Origin: Marinobacter sediminum | Lineage (GTDB): Bacteria; Pseudomonadota; Gammaproteobacteria; Pseudomonadales; Oleiphilaceae | Assembly (NCBI RefSeq): GCF_023657445.1 | Contig: NZ_JAGTWY010000001.1 | Coordinates: 1,426,001 to 1,490,000, forward strand | Reading direction: 5' to 3' | Length of the DNA: 64,000 bases | Shown: positions 42,135-52,671 of the stretch, piece by piece | Position numbering within the stretch: position 1 is the stretch's first letter | Layout of the letters: each line of letters begins with the position of its first letter | Made by a program: the position numbers and the translations under genes | The notes under the pieces: generated by a model | The model's database searches: none | What the model saw: only the letters and a program-made list of their open reading frames with translations | What the model was told of the DNA's origin: nothing

Positions 42135-42195
42135 GTAACTATACACTCGAGTAAGTCGCGCCCAGGCGTGACGTAACAGGCAAGCAGGTATCGAT

Positions 42196-42522
42196 ATGTC
42201 AGTTGACTTTAATGGAATCGGCGCAGGCCAGGTCAACACCCAGAGAACCACGGCCGACAAATCATCCGGTGCGCAGGATGCCCAGCAGGCTAGCAACCAG
42301 CAGGCGAAAACACAGGCTCAGGGTGCCCGGGAGGAAAACGTAAGTCTGAGCAGCCAGGCCAAGAACCTGAAACAGCTTGAACAGAAGCTCGGCGACTATC
42401 CCGAGATGGATGATGATCGTATCGCCGAAATTCGTTCAGCACTGGAAAATGGAACGTACAAAGTTGACGCAGAAAAACTGGCCCAGAAAATGCTTGAGTT
42501 GGATGGAAGCATTTTCGGGTGA
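42196..42522 (+). CDS. flgM: Anti-sigma-28 factor FlgM
   Basis: A 108-residue, largely disordered protein. The C-terminal region (about 48-106: VSLSSQAKNLKQLE and VDAEKLAQKMLELDGSIF) matches the FlgM helices that bind FliA. It holds sigma-28 inactive until exported through the completed hook-basal body. A good sigma-28 promoter lies upstream, giving self-limiting feedback; flgN follows seven bases later. Confidence 0.94.
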   Translation: MSVDFNGIGAGQVNTQRTTADKSSGAQDAQQASNQQAKTQAQGAREENVSLSSQAKNLKQLEQKLGDYPEMDDDRIAEIRSALENGTYKVDAEKLAQKMLELDGSIFG

Positions 42523-42529
42523 GTAAACC

Positions 42530-43000
42530 ATGGCTGCAATCGATGATCTGAAAGACCTCCTCTCTCAGGACGTCCGCCAATTGAAAGAACTGGCGAACGT
42601 CCTGCAGAACGAAAAGACCTTACTTTCGACGTCAGATATTCGCGCTCTTGATTCCCTGACAGCCGAAAAAAACCAACTCCTCAGTGAAATCCGAGAACGG
42701 GCCAAACAGAAAATCCGCACACTCGTCGCCATGGGCTACCAGCCAGACAGCGGCGAACCTTCCCGTTTCATCCATAGTGCGGGTCTGACTGAGCTTTACG
42801 ATCTTTGGAAGGAGGCCGATACGCAAATGTCGGAGTGCCAGATCCTCAACCAGAACAACGGTCGGGTGATGAGCCACCTCCAAAAGAGGCTCGCTCGCCT
42901 GACAGATATTTTCCGGGGTGCCAATGCAACTCAAAAGCTTTATGGTGCAAAAGGCGAGCACACCTCAGTATCAAGCCGAACCGTTCTTGCGAGCGCCTGA
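42530..43000 (+). CDS. flgN: Flagellar export chaperone FlgN
   Basis: A 156-residue, all-helical coiled-coil protein. LKELANVLQNEKTLLSTSDIRALDSLTAEKNQLL is given in parts: KELANVLQNEKTLL (about 18-31) and LTAEKNQLLSEI. FlgN chaperones hook-filament junction proteins FlgK and FlgL. It starts seven bases after flgM and is followed by a terminator. Confidence 0.9.
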   Translation: MAAIDDLKDLLSQDVRQLKELANVLQNEKTLLSTSDIRALDSLTAEKNQLLSEIRERAKQKIRTLVAMGYQPDSGEPSRFIHSAGLTELYDLWKEADTQMSECQILNQNNGRVMSHLQKRLARLTDIFRGANATQKLYGAKGEHTSVSSRTVLASA

Positions 43001-43019
43001 CCCCCAGAAGGCCCACCGA

Positions 43020-43050
43020 TAAAAATGCCCGGTCTTCCCGGGTATTTTTA
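43020..43050 (+). terminator. Rho-independent terminator after flgN
   Basis: A stem of ATGCCCGG and CCGGGTAT with a TCTTC-type loop, followed by five T bases; lies 20 bases after the flgN stop. The flanking A run means it could also work on the other strand. Confidence 0.8.
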
Positions 43051-43216
43051 TCCATAGCACCTATTCCCCTCATAATAGTCACCGATGATGGCAATCCTGC
43101 ATCGGGGGACTCCACCGAAAAATTGGTACAATCTGCTAAGATCGTGCTCCAGATAACACGACGTTTGAACTATTTCAGGAAACACCTCTGTAGCTAACCC
43201 GAAGAGTGCCCCTTAC

Positions 43217-43837
43217 ATGACAAATACCGTAAAACCGATGCGTAATGTGATCCCTGCCCTGACTCTGGCGCTCACTGTTCTTTTGACGCCCACAGAGGCT
43301 CTGTCAGAGTCCGGAACCAGTGCATCCGATGCTGACCTCCCCAAGGTAAGAGTTGTAACCAGTGAGGGAGCATTCGAGCTGCAACTGCGGCCGGATGTGG
43401 CACCTGAAACCGTCAGTAACTTTCTGGAGTACGTCCGCTCAGACTTTTACGACGGCACCGTATTTCACCGTGTCATCCCCGGATTCATGATCCAGGGAGG
43501 CGGGTTCAGCCCCGAACTTTCACGTAAATCAACCCGCGCGGCCATAGCCAATGAGGCCAGCCAGACTCTTCCCAACCTCCGCGGTACCATCTCGATGGCA
43601 CGTACCAGCGCGCCGGACTCCGCCACATCCCAGTTTTTTATCAATCTCGTGGATAACGGATTCCTGAACAAAGGTGTTCGGGGCGCCGGTTATGCCGTGT
43701 TTGGCAAGGTGACAGGCGGTATGGGTGTGGTTGATTCCATTGCCAACTCGAAAACCGGGTACTCCGGCGGTATGGCCGATGTCCCGGTGGAGCCCATCAT
43801 GATTCAGAGCGTCTCCATTCTGGAAACCACCGAATAA
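43217..43837 (+). CDS. ppiA: Periplasmic cyclophilin-type peptidyl-prolyl isomerase
   Basis: A 206-residue precursor. A signal peptide (about 9-29, cleaved near ALS) precedes a bacterial cyclophilin domain: FHRVIPGFMIQGGGF (about 76-90), FINLVDNGFLN and GYAVFGKVTGGM carry the active-site Arg, Phe, Gln and further residues. It speeds proline isomerisation during folding of exported proteins. The mnmC gene starts five bases after its stop. Confidence 0.92.
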   Translation: MTNTVKPMRNVIPALTLALTVLLTPTEALSESGTSASDADLPKVRVVTSEGAFELQLRPDVAPETVSNFLEYVRSDFYDGTVFHRVIPGFMIQGGGFSPELSRKSTRAAIANEASQTLPNLRGTISMARTSAPDSATSQFFINLVDNGFLNKGVRGAGYAVFGKVTGGMGVVDSIANSKTGYSGGMADVPVEPIMIQSVSILETTE

Positions 43838-43841
43838 CACC

Positions 43842-45734
43842 ATGGAGCGCGCGAGTCTCCCTCCACAGATTGAGCCCGCCGAGCTGTTATGGCGGGACGG
43901 CATCCCGGAGTCCGTCAGGTTCGGAGACCTTTATTTCAACCGTGAGAATGGACTGGAGGAAGCCCGTTACGTGTTCCTCCAACATAACCAGCTACCCGAG
44001 CGCTTTGGCAGAGTTCAGGCAGGCGGACACTTTGTCATAGCAGAGGCCGGTTTCGGAACCGGCCTCAATTTCCTGGCCACCTGGCAAGCCTGGAACGAAC
44101 ATAAACCGGATCAGGCGTCTACCCTGCATTTCGTTTCGGTTGAACGGTTCCCACTCACCCGCAAAGACCTGATTCACGCCCTGACCCTCTGGCCAGAGCT
44201 AACGCCTTTTGCCAAAGAACTCATCGAAAATTATCCGCCACTCGTCCGGGGTGTTCACCGCCTGATACTTGACGAAGGGAGAGTCCGACTGACTCTGTAT
44301 TTTGGCGACATTCTGGAGGCCTGGGAGGCGCTTGAGTTTCGAGCCGACGCCTGGTTCCTCGACGGTTTTGCGCCTGCCTGCAACCCGCAGATGTGGCTGG
44401 ACAAAACCATTACTCAGGTTCGCGCTCACAGCAAACCTGGCACCACTTTGGCAACCTTTACGTCCGTCGGCCGAATAAAACGGGCTCTCGCGGACGCAGG
44501 TTTCAGGGTTGAAAAGACCCGGGGCTTTGGCCGCAAGAGAGACATGCTGGCCGGGCTGCTTCCGGATGAAGTCGGCTTCGACCCCGCAGCCGGCGCCAAA
44601 ACAGTTGCGGTAATCGGTGCCGGTATTGCCGGCTGCCTGCTGGCACGCAATCTTGCAGACCGCGGCGTTGAAGTCACACTGGTGGATTCTGCCAGCCAGC
44701 CCGGGGCAGCTGCCTCGGGAAATCGACAGGGAGCGACCTACGTCAAGCTGGGGGTCGAATTCAACGATCAGACTGAACTGGGGCTCACATCCCTGCTGTT
44801 CAGCCAGCGCTTCTACACGCCTTATCGCGATCGCTACTGGCATCCAACCGGTCTGTTACAGCTGGCCTGGAGCCCTCAGGAGCAGGATCGCCAGCAACGA
44901 TTTCTGAGACGCAATGCCTACCCGGCGGAGATTCTGTATCCCGTAGCTCGGGAGGAAGCCTCCCGGCTGACCGGCATTCAGACCCAAACCGGGGGTATCT
45001 GGTTTCCCGGCAGCGGCTGGCTCGAACCCGCAAAGCTTTGCAAAGCACTCTCCGAGCATGCCCTTATCACCCCTGCATTCAGCTCCAATGTCGAGCGCCT
45101 GATTCCCCTTAATGGCAAGTGGCGGTTAACAGGCTCCGGCGGCCCGGAAATTATTGCAGACCGCGTTGTGATATGTGCCGGACACCTGTCGCCAGAACTC
45201 ATACCGCTTAAGGGCGAATACCGGCTTAAAAGTATTCGGGGCCAGGTTACTCACCTGACAGACAAAGCGCTGCAAACACCAAAGGCGGTTATCTGCGGCG
45301 CCCGGTATCTGAATCCGATGGATGACGGTGTGGCGGTGACCGGCGCGACCTTCGATCTGCGCGACACCAACCCCGAAACCACGCGGGAAAGCCACGAGGA
45401 GAACATGAAAGCATTACAGGACATGCTGCCGGGCGCGCTGGACCCGGAATCCTCTCTTGCCGAGCTGTCAGGGCAGGTCGAAGGCAAGGTGGCGTTCCGC
45501 TGCACCACCCATGACTACCAGCCTGTCGCGGGCAGATTGTATGGTGCTGACGGCAAGGAACTCACAGACATCTATTTATTGACCGGGCTCGGGAGCAAAG
45601 GGTTGAGCTACGCGCCCCTCCTCGCCGAGTACGTCGCGGACCAGCTGACCGGACAACCCGCCTGCCTGCCCTCCCGTTTGGTGCGCCGTGTAGAGAGCCG
45701 TCGTATCCACCGTTCGGGAATGGCTTTATCGTAA
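43842..45734 (+). CDS. mnmC: Bifunctional tRNA modification enzyme MnmC
   Basis: A 630-residue two-domain enzyme completing mnm5s2U at tRNA wobble position 34. The N-terminal methyltransferase (about 1-245) has VIAEAGFGTGLNFLATW and WFLDGFAPACNPQMW. The C-terminal FAD-dependent oxidase starts with VAVIGAGIAGCLLARNLADRG (given in part: GAGIAGCLLA near 262) and ends with the FAD-binding LTGLGSKGLSYAPL. The oxidase removes the carboxymethyl group and the other half methylates. Normal family length; probably co-transcribed with ppiA. Confidence 0.96.
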   Translation: MERASLPPQIEPAELLWRDGIPESVRFGDLYFNRENGLEEARYVFLQHNQLPERFGRVQAGGHFVIAEAGFGTGLNFLATWQAWNEHKPDQASTLHFVSVERFPLTRKDLIHALTLWPELTPFAKELIENYPPLVRGVHRLILDEGRVRLTLYFGDILEAWEALEFRADAWFLDGFAPACNPQMWLDKTITQVRAHSKPGTTLATFTSVGRIKRALADAGFRVEKTRGFGRKRDMLAGLLPDEVGFDPAAGAKTVAVIGAGIAGCLLARNLADRGVEVTLVDSASQPGAAASGNRQGATYVKLGVEFNDQTELGLTSLLFSQRFYTPYRDRYWHPTGLLQLAWSPQEQDRQQRFLRRNAYPAEILYPVAREEASRLTGIQTQTGGIWFPGSGWLEPAKLCKALSEHALITPAFSSNVERLIPLNGKWRLTGSGGPEIIADRVVICAGHLSPELIPLKGEYRLKSIRGQVTHLTDKALQTPKAVICGARYLNPMDDGVAVTGATFDLRDTNPETTRESHEENMKALQDMLPGALDPESSLAELSGQVEGKVAFRCTTHDYQPVAGRLYGADGKELTDIYLLTGLGSKGLSYAPLLAEYVADQLTGQPACLPSRLVRRVESRRIHRSGMALS

Positions 45735-45801
45735 TGAATGAAGCTTCAAGATATCGATATATCGGCCGATAATTGATCAATGGATGCTTTGGAGCAAAGT
45801 C

Positions 45802-46434
45802 ATGTCAATTTTTGTCAGTGAACCCGGCCGCCCCGTAGGCACCCGACTACCGGAAGTTTTCCGGGGGCGGCGCGTGGGTGACGTAACAGAGCTGACAGAG
45901 AGCCACCCAATCAGCACCAGCCATAGCGACACAACGGATGCCGAGTTTCAGCAAGCGGCTAATTCAGGTCGTCACAGAGCTCTTGAGGAGTATGGTGCGG
46001 CGGCGGCCGGGGAGCCGAAGGAGCAGCGCCCCTATCTGCCGGTGTCTTCCATTTGTTCTCCGGCCCTTTACACCCTGACTGCAGACGCAACAGTTTCCGA
46101 CGCCCTGACTACCATGGACGACCACGGGGTAAACCACATTGTTATTACGGCCGAGAACAACGTTGCCGGGCTTGTCGATCGACGCTTTCTCCTGGGCTGG
46201 CTTCATGAAAACAAGGCAAACGCCATGAGCCAGAGCCTTGTTCATATTGAGCTGCCGGCTTTCCTGACCACCTCACCGGAAACCGATGCGCACCAGTTGG
46301 CAAGACTGATGCTCGCACACCAACTGAATGCAGCCCTGGTGATCGACAACACGGGAAAGCCTGCGGGTCTTGTCTCCAGCACCGACTACCTCCGGCTTTA
46401 TGCCAATGCCGGACGCCATGCCGGAACCGTTTAG
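45802..46434 (+). CDS. CBS-domain pair protein
   Basis: A 210-residue cytoplasmic protein. The first 85 residues are poorly conserved; two CBS motifs follow (about 90-145, ALYTLTADATVSDALTTMDD, and about 155-205, AALVIDNTGKPAGLVSSTDYL). CBS pairs sense adenine nucleotides or c-di-AMP. The ATG at 45802 has GGAG seven bases upstream. Its stop overlaps the convergent lipoprotein gene by four bases. Confidence 0.85.
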   Translation: MSIFVSEPGRPVGTRLPEVFRGRRVGDVTELTESHPISTSHSDTTDAEFQQAANSGRHRALEEYGAAAAGEPKEQRPYLPVSSICSPALYTLTADATVSDALTTMDDHGVNHIVITAENNVAGLVDRRFLLGWLHENKANAMSQSLVHIELPAFLTTSPETDAHQLARLMLAHQLNAALVIDNTGKPAGLVSSTDYLRLYANAGRHAGTV

Positions 46435-49163
46435 TTCAGTGGAGTTAACAACTCTCCTTCGGGGCTGAATAGCAGCATTAGCCATTCCGGACCACGACGG
46501 GACAGGGCTACAATTTCATCATCACGATAATTATCCAGCACCAGAATTTCCGAATCGTCCGCATTCAACTGAAGGCGCCAGTCGTTCCTGAAGGGGGCCT
46601 CGTCCAGGGTCTCATCGTCTGGCACCAGGGATACTCGGGCAATAATCCCCTGCTCCTGGCCGGTGATGACAGAATCACCGCTGAAATTTCCATCACTGGC
46701 CCCCGCGACAACCATGTCGCCCCCGAACTCCGCCAGTGCTGAAAAGCGATCGTGAGCCTGATCATCACCGTCATTAAGTGTAAACGCCCGGCTGACAACG
46801 CCGGTGCTTGAGTACCCCAGCAGGAAGCCGGCAGGACTGCTCGATGGGCTGCTTTCCAGAGCGTTGTCATCCTCGCCATTGTCCACCACCGAGTAATCTC
46901 CCATCCCGTTACCCAACAGCCAGACCAGACTGTTCGCAAAAAGTCCACTGGTGACAGTCTCGTCACCCTCAGTGCCAACCTGGTAGACCTGTACGGTGCC
47001 GCTACTGTCCGACGTGCTGTAAAAGAATGCGTCAGCGCCACCGATGACGGGTTCACCGTTTACAGAGCCCCGCGCCGAGCCAAACAGTATGGGGGACAGG
47101 GATAAAGCGCTACCGCCGGCGACCGAATCATCCACGTGCGAACCGACCTGCCGCGTCCAGGCCACCTGCGGCACTTCGCTGTTGCCATCCAGTTCCACGT
47201 CAATTCGCTGAAGAAAGCTGTCAACGCCTCCTGCCGGAACCTGCTCAGGCCAAGCGCCATCTGTTTCCCCCGCGACCAGCACATATCCGCTTGCCGTATT
47301 CATCGCCACTGAACGAACGACGTCATCGTTTGGAGTACCGGTTCTGATGGTCCAGCTTTCAAGGTACTCACCACCATTGCTGGCCGAGTCAAACCAGTAT
47401 CGCGATGCGATGATGTCCTGCCCACCCAGTGCACTGGTTCCCGAGACCGCCGCGTCAGTGCTGTAGGCTATTGCGAACTCAAACCGGTCGACCTTGGTAT
47501 TGCCCTCAGAAACCTTACGCTGGACCGTAGTGATCACCGGGTGCGGCTGGACCAGACTGTCACCGGCCTCCGAGATAGCCACTTCCTGGAGCTGAGCGCC
47601 CTTCTGGTCGTATATTCTGACCAGTACCCGATCGTTATCCAGGCTGTCATAGCCAGCGACAAACGCCCGTCCGGAGTGCGCAATGGCCAGGTCGGTAGGA
47701 ATAAAACCACCCGAGGGATTCAAAGCAATAGGGGTGGTCAGTTCATTGAGGCTTACACGAATGAGATTCTCATCCGCAGCACGGGCATAGTTCTCCCGGC
47801 CTGCCTGATAGCCTTCATTCAACCCCAAAAGGATAAAACGGTCATTTAACGCCATATTGGTATAGGGTTCGGTCGGGACCAGGATGCGGAAAGGAACTTC
47901 GTTGATCTCCTGCGGGAAAATGAGTTCGTCGCTCTTCACCCAGCTGCCATTTTCCCAGCGCTCGGTAACGAATTCTGTTCCCAGCCTCGCAGTAGAATCC
48001 TGGGAATGCCCCAGTTTGGCACGAATCTCGCCCTCCCTTTCACCTGATAGAATCGCAACGTATTCCCTGGCATCGCCCACGTTCAGCGTATCGCGATCTC
48101 CACCAGTCGCCGTTTCCAGCGTGAGTACAGGCTCGTCGTCATCGATCACGATGTTGGTTCGGACCCCATCGTTAGTCTCACCGAGGCCCGCCAACCCCGA
48201 GCGTACTTCGGTCAGGCTAAGCCCTGCTGACTCAGACGGCTCCGGAAAGCTGTCATCAGTCACCTCAAGTCGTATATAACACTCGGTGATGCCAGGCTCG
48301 AACGTGACCACTCCACGGGTGTAGTTACCCTCATCATCCTGCTGATAGGTCAGATAGCTCAGGTCTTCCAGGAGTGCATCACTACCCTCTCCCAATGCCA
48401 CCAGATCCTGACCAATAGTCGCATCGCCGGCGTTTGCATCACTGGAATCACAACGCTGATGGGGCGCACTAAAACCAGGATCACAGCTTGTCGCGTCGTA
48501 CTCGGAGGTCAATTCAAATGCGACGGCTACCCGTGTCACGGAGGGCTGATCGAGGACAACCTTCACGACAACCGGTCGGGTGGGAACCGTAATATCTTTG
48601 GTATTGGAGACGGTGCCATCATCATTGTACTCGTTGATGGTAAAGCTGTGCTCACCGGCTGTTTCCAGATCAGGCAAGACACAGTGCTCACGTCGGCTTT
48701 CGGCCATCGTCGGCGTTTCGCCCTCAGTGTAGGTATCCGATTCGAGCGACAGGGGATTGTACTTCACGCTAATCTCGAATGGCTGGGTGCCGGCCATCCT
48801 GCCATCCGTTGTCACCAGATTGATGTCCTCGACCTTGCCGAGATCCGCCTCTCCCCGGCTACCGCCCGTCAGACCGGGAACACCCCGCATAATGATCCCC
48901 TGCCGGGCCTTGTTACTGGTATCTTCCAGTGCCAGCCATGAGGGCGCATTAGTCAGGGAATAATCCAGAATATCTTCACCACCATAGGCGCCAAAATTGT
49001 AGTAATACTCAACACCCAGGTATGCGGTGGAAGGAGGTATACCGAGAATGGTGGGCTGGTCCGGATCCTTCTCGGTTTTGCAGGCAGTCACAGAAAGGAC
49101 CATCAGCATCACGGCGATCAGCCGGGTGACGGAAACAATGCGGGAGAATAAATCGGCGCGCAT
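46431..49163 (-). CDS. Large beta-rich lipoprotein with Calx-beta-like segment
   Basis: A 910-residue precursor with lipobox LSVTAC (Cys about 28). An early putative Ig-like/cadherin domain (IPPSTAYLGVEYYYNF) is followed by a Calx-beta-like unit near 265-330 (GVVTFEPGITECYIRLEV, DSFPEPSESAGLSLTEV, NIVIDDDEP) and possibly a second after it. The C-terminal 430 residues are a propeller-like region rich in Asp/Gly and Asn, with repeated G-x-FVAG/VLVAGETDG/VVAGASDG blades similar to SBBP/beta-propeller lipoproteins. It is probably surface- or periplasm-exposed and may bind calcium or mediate adhesion. Convergent with the CBS gene. No named family is certain. Confidence 0.7.
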   Translation of the reverse strand: MRADLFSRIVSVTRLIAVMLMVLSVTACKTEKDPDQPTILGIPPSTAYLGVEYYYNFGAYGGEDILDYSLTNAPSWLALEDTSNKARQGIIMRGVPGLTGGSRGEADLGKVEDINLVTTDGRMAGTQPFEISVKYNPLSLESDTYTEGETPTMAESRREHCVLPDLETAGEHSFTINEYNDDGTVSNTKDITVPTRPVVVKVVLDQPSVTRVAVAFELTSEYDATSCDPGFSAPHQRCDSSDANAGDATIGQDLVALGEGSDALLEDLSYLTYQQDDEGNYTRGVVTFEPGITECYIRLEVTDDSFPEPSESAGLSLTEVRSGLAGLGETNDGVRTNIVIDDDEPVLTLETATGGDRDTLNVGDAREYVAILSGEREGEIRAKLGHSQDSTARLGTEFVTERWENGSWVKSDELIFPQEINEVPFRILVPTEPYTNMALNDRFILLGLNEGYQAGRENYARAADENLIRVSLNELTTPIALNPSGGFIPTDLAIAHSGRAFVAGYDSLDNDRVLVRIYDQKGAQLQEVAISEAGDSLVQPHPVITTVQRKVSEGNTKVDRFEFAIAYSTDAAVSGTSALGGQDIIASRYWFDSASNGGEYLESWTIRTGTPNDDVVRSVAMNTASGYVLVAGETDGAWPEQVPAGGVDSFLQRIDVELDGNSEVPQVAWTRQVGSHVDDSVAGGSALSLSPILFGSARGSVNGEPVIGGADAFFYSTSDSSGTVQVYQVGTEGDETVTSGLFANSLVWLLGNGMGDYSVVDNGEDDNALESSPSSSPAGFLLGYSSTGVVSRAFTLNDGDDQAHDRFSALAEFGGDMVVAGASDGNFSGDSVITGQEQGIIARVSLVPDDETLDEAPFRNDWRLQLNADDSEILVLDNYRDDEIVALSRRGPEWLMLLFSPEGELLTPLN

Positions 49164-49364
49164 GAAAAAGTCCGCTTTAAAACGTTGTTGTTATGGCCGT
49201 GCTGACCGGCAAACGAGCCAGTCGATTTACACACCGTTACAGAACAACGCCATGGTAGCCAATTACAGGTAGATGCGATCTGCGCGAGTTCTCAGATTCA
49301 CCCGCCAAAGATCCCCCCGCGCTCAAGTGGCAGGAACTAGCGGCATGAATCAGGGTTAAAGGGC

Positions 49365-51404
<2,040 letters not shown>

Positions 51405-51413
51405 TCACCTGTC

Positions 51414-51440
51414 ACAAAAATGCCCGGACTCATCCGGGCA
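51414..51440 (-). terminator. Terminator-like hairpin between zipA and ligA
   Basis: TGCCCGGA-CTCA-TCCGGGCA (51421-51428 with 51433-51440) is followed on the minus strand by a run of five T bases, 27 bases after the zipA stop. It may attenuate read-through into ligA. Confidence 0.75.
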
Positions 51441-51466
51441 TCATTAGTCTCTCTTTAACCCCAACG

Positions 51467-52543
51467 TCAAACCCGCTGAGACCGTTGTTTACGCTCAAAT
51501 TCACGGATCCGTTGGCGACAGTGTTCAACAGTTTGCGGAGTCATCACACTCCTGCGCTCGTCCTTCAGCTCGCCACCAAGGTTACGCACGACACACTGGG
51601 CTGTCTCATGCATGAAATCAAAAGCCTGGAGCGCATTGGAGGGCCCGGGCATGCTCATGAAAAAACTGATGCCGGGCGTGGTCATAGCCCTTACATCGTC
51701 CGGCCTGAAGGTACCCGGTTCAACGGCATTCGCCACACTGAACTGGACAGGGCTGGAAGTATCAGCGGCTTCGTGACGGTGGTAAATATCCATATCGCCA
51801 TGCTCAAGTCCGCAGGCTTCAAAGAGTTTCTTCAACGCAGCGCCCTTAAAGTCTTCTCCATTCCGGGCAAGAACGTTGATAACTATGACCTCTCTGGCCT
51901 CCGGTCGATTGGCTCCGGCCAGCGGTTGGCTGCTGTCGGGGCGCACAGGCTCCCGCCGGGCAGTATCTTCCTCAACTTCAGTAGTGACTGTTGGCGGCAC
52001 CTGCTCATGCCCTTTCCCGGTCGTTTTCGGAGGGTTTAACTCAGGATCCGGAACAGACGGCGTCTCCGGGTCGACCACACGGGGCTCACCGACGATACCT
52101 TCGTCACCAGGCACCGGCTCATCCATTGCCCCCCACCCCTGATCATCATCATGACCAAGCTCGGGCTCATCCCATGAAGAAAACCCGGATTCCAGTGGCT
52201 CAACAGCAGGTTCTTCCGCTCCCCCCTCATGTTTGCCTTTCACTACGGACGCCGTGACTGGACGAGTCGGCTTGGGCTTGGGAGTCCCGAAGCGGTCCGA
52301 CTTTTCGCGCTTTACATAACCACGCTCTTCGAGAGTGTCCCTGGAAATCGTCCGGGCACCACCATTTGGCAGTTCCGGATTAAATTCGGCATCCAGTGGT
52401 GACTCTTCCAGTTCATCAGCCCCCATGCCGGAGGAAATCTCCATGGATTCCCTACGTGCCCGCCGCACACGGCGTATTCCGTCCACGACAATGCCGATGA
52501 TAACCAGGGTACCGATGGCAATTAACCATTCCCTAAGTGACAT
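51467..52543 (-). CDS. zipA: Cell division protein ZipA
   Basis: A 358-residue inner-membrane protein. N-terminal membrane anchor (about 5-22, LIAIGTLVIIGIVVDGIRR), a charged then Pro/Glu-rich linker (about 25-215), and a C-terminal FtsZ-binding domain (about 220-355: EVIVINVLARNGEDFKGAAL, then FDFMHETAQCVVRNLGGEL). It tethers FtsZ to the membrane at the septum. It lies between smc and ligA on the minus strand. Confidence 0.94.
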   Translation of the reverse strand: MSLREWLIAIGTLVIIGIVVDGIRRVRRARRESMEISSGMGADELEESPLDAEFNPELPNGGARTISRDTLEERGYVKREKSDRFGTPKPKPTRPVTASVVKGKHEGGAEEPAVEPLESGFSSWDEPELGHDDDQGWGAMDEPVPGDEGIVGEPRVVDPETPSVPDPELNPPKTTGKGHEQVPPTVTTEVEEDTARREPVRPDSSQPLAGANRPEAREVIVINVLARNGEDFKGAALKKLFEACGLEHGDMDIYHRHEAADTSSPVQFSVANAVEPGTFRPDDVRAMTTPGISFFMSMPGPSNALQAFDFMHETAQCVVRNLGGELKDERRSVMTPQTVEHCRQRIREFERKQRSQRV

Positions 52544-52671
52544 AGTGCTGCTGTCCTGTTTGCAGATTCCGTAACGTTGCTACTCTAAGAAAACCCCGTA
52601 ATGAATACAACGCACACCCGGGCCAGATGGCGTTATTGTCATCCTTGACGAAACTCTGTTCAGGGCTCAAA

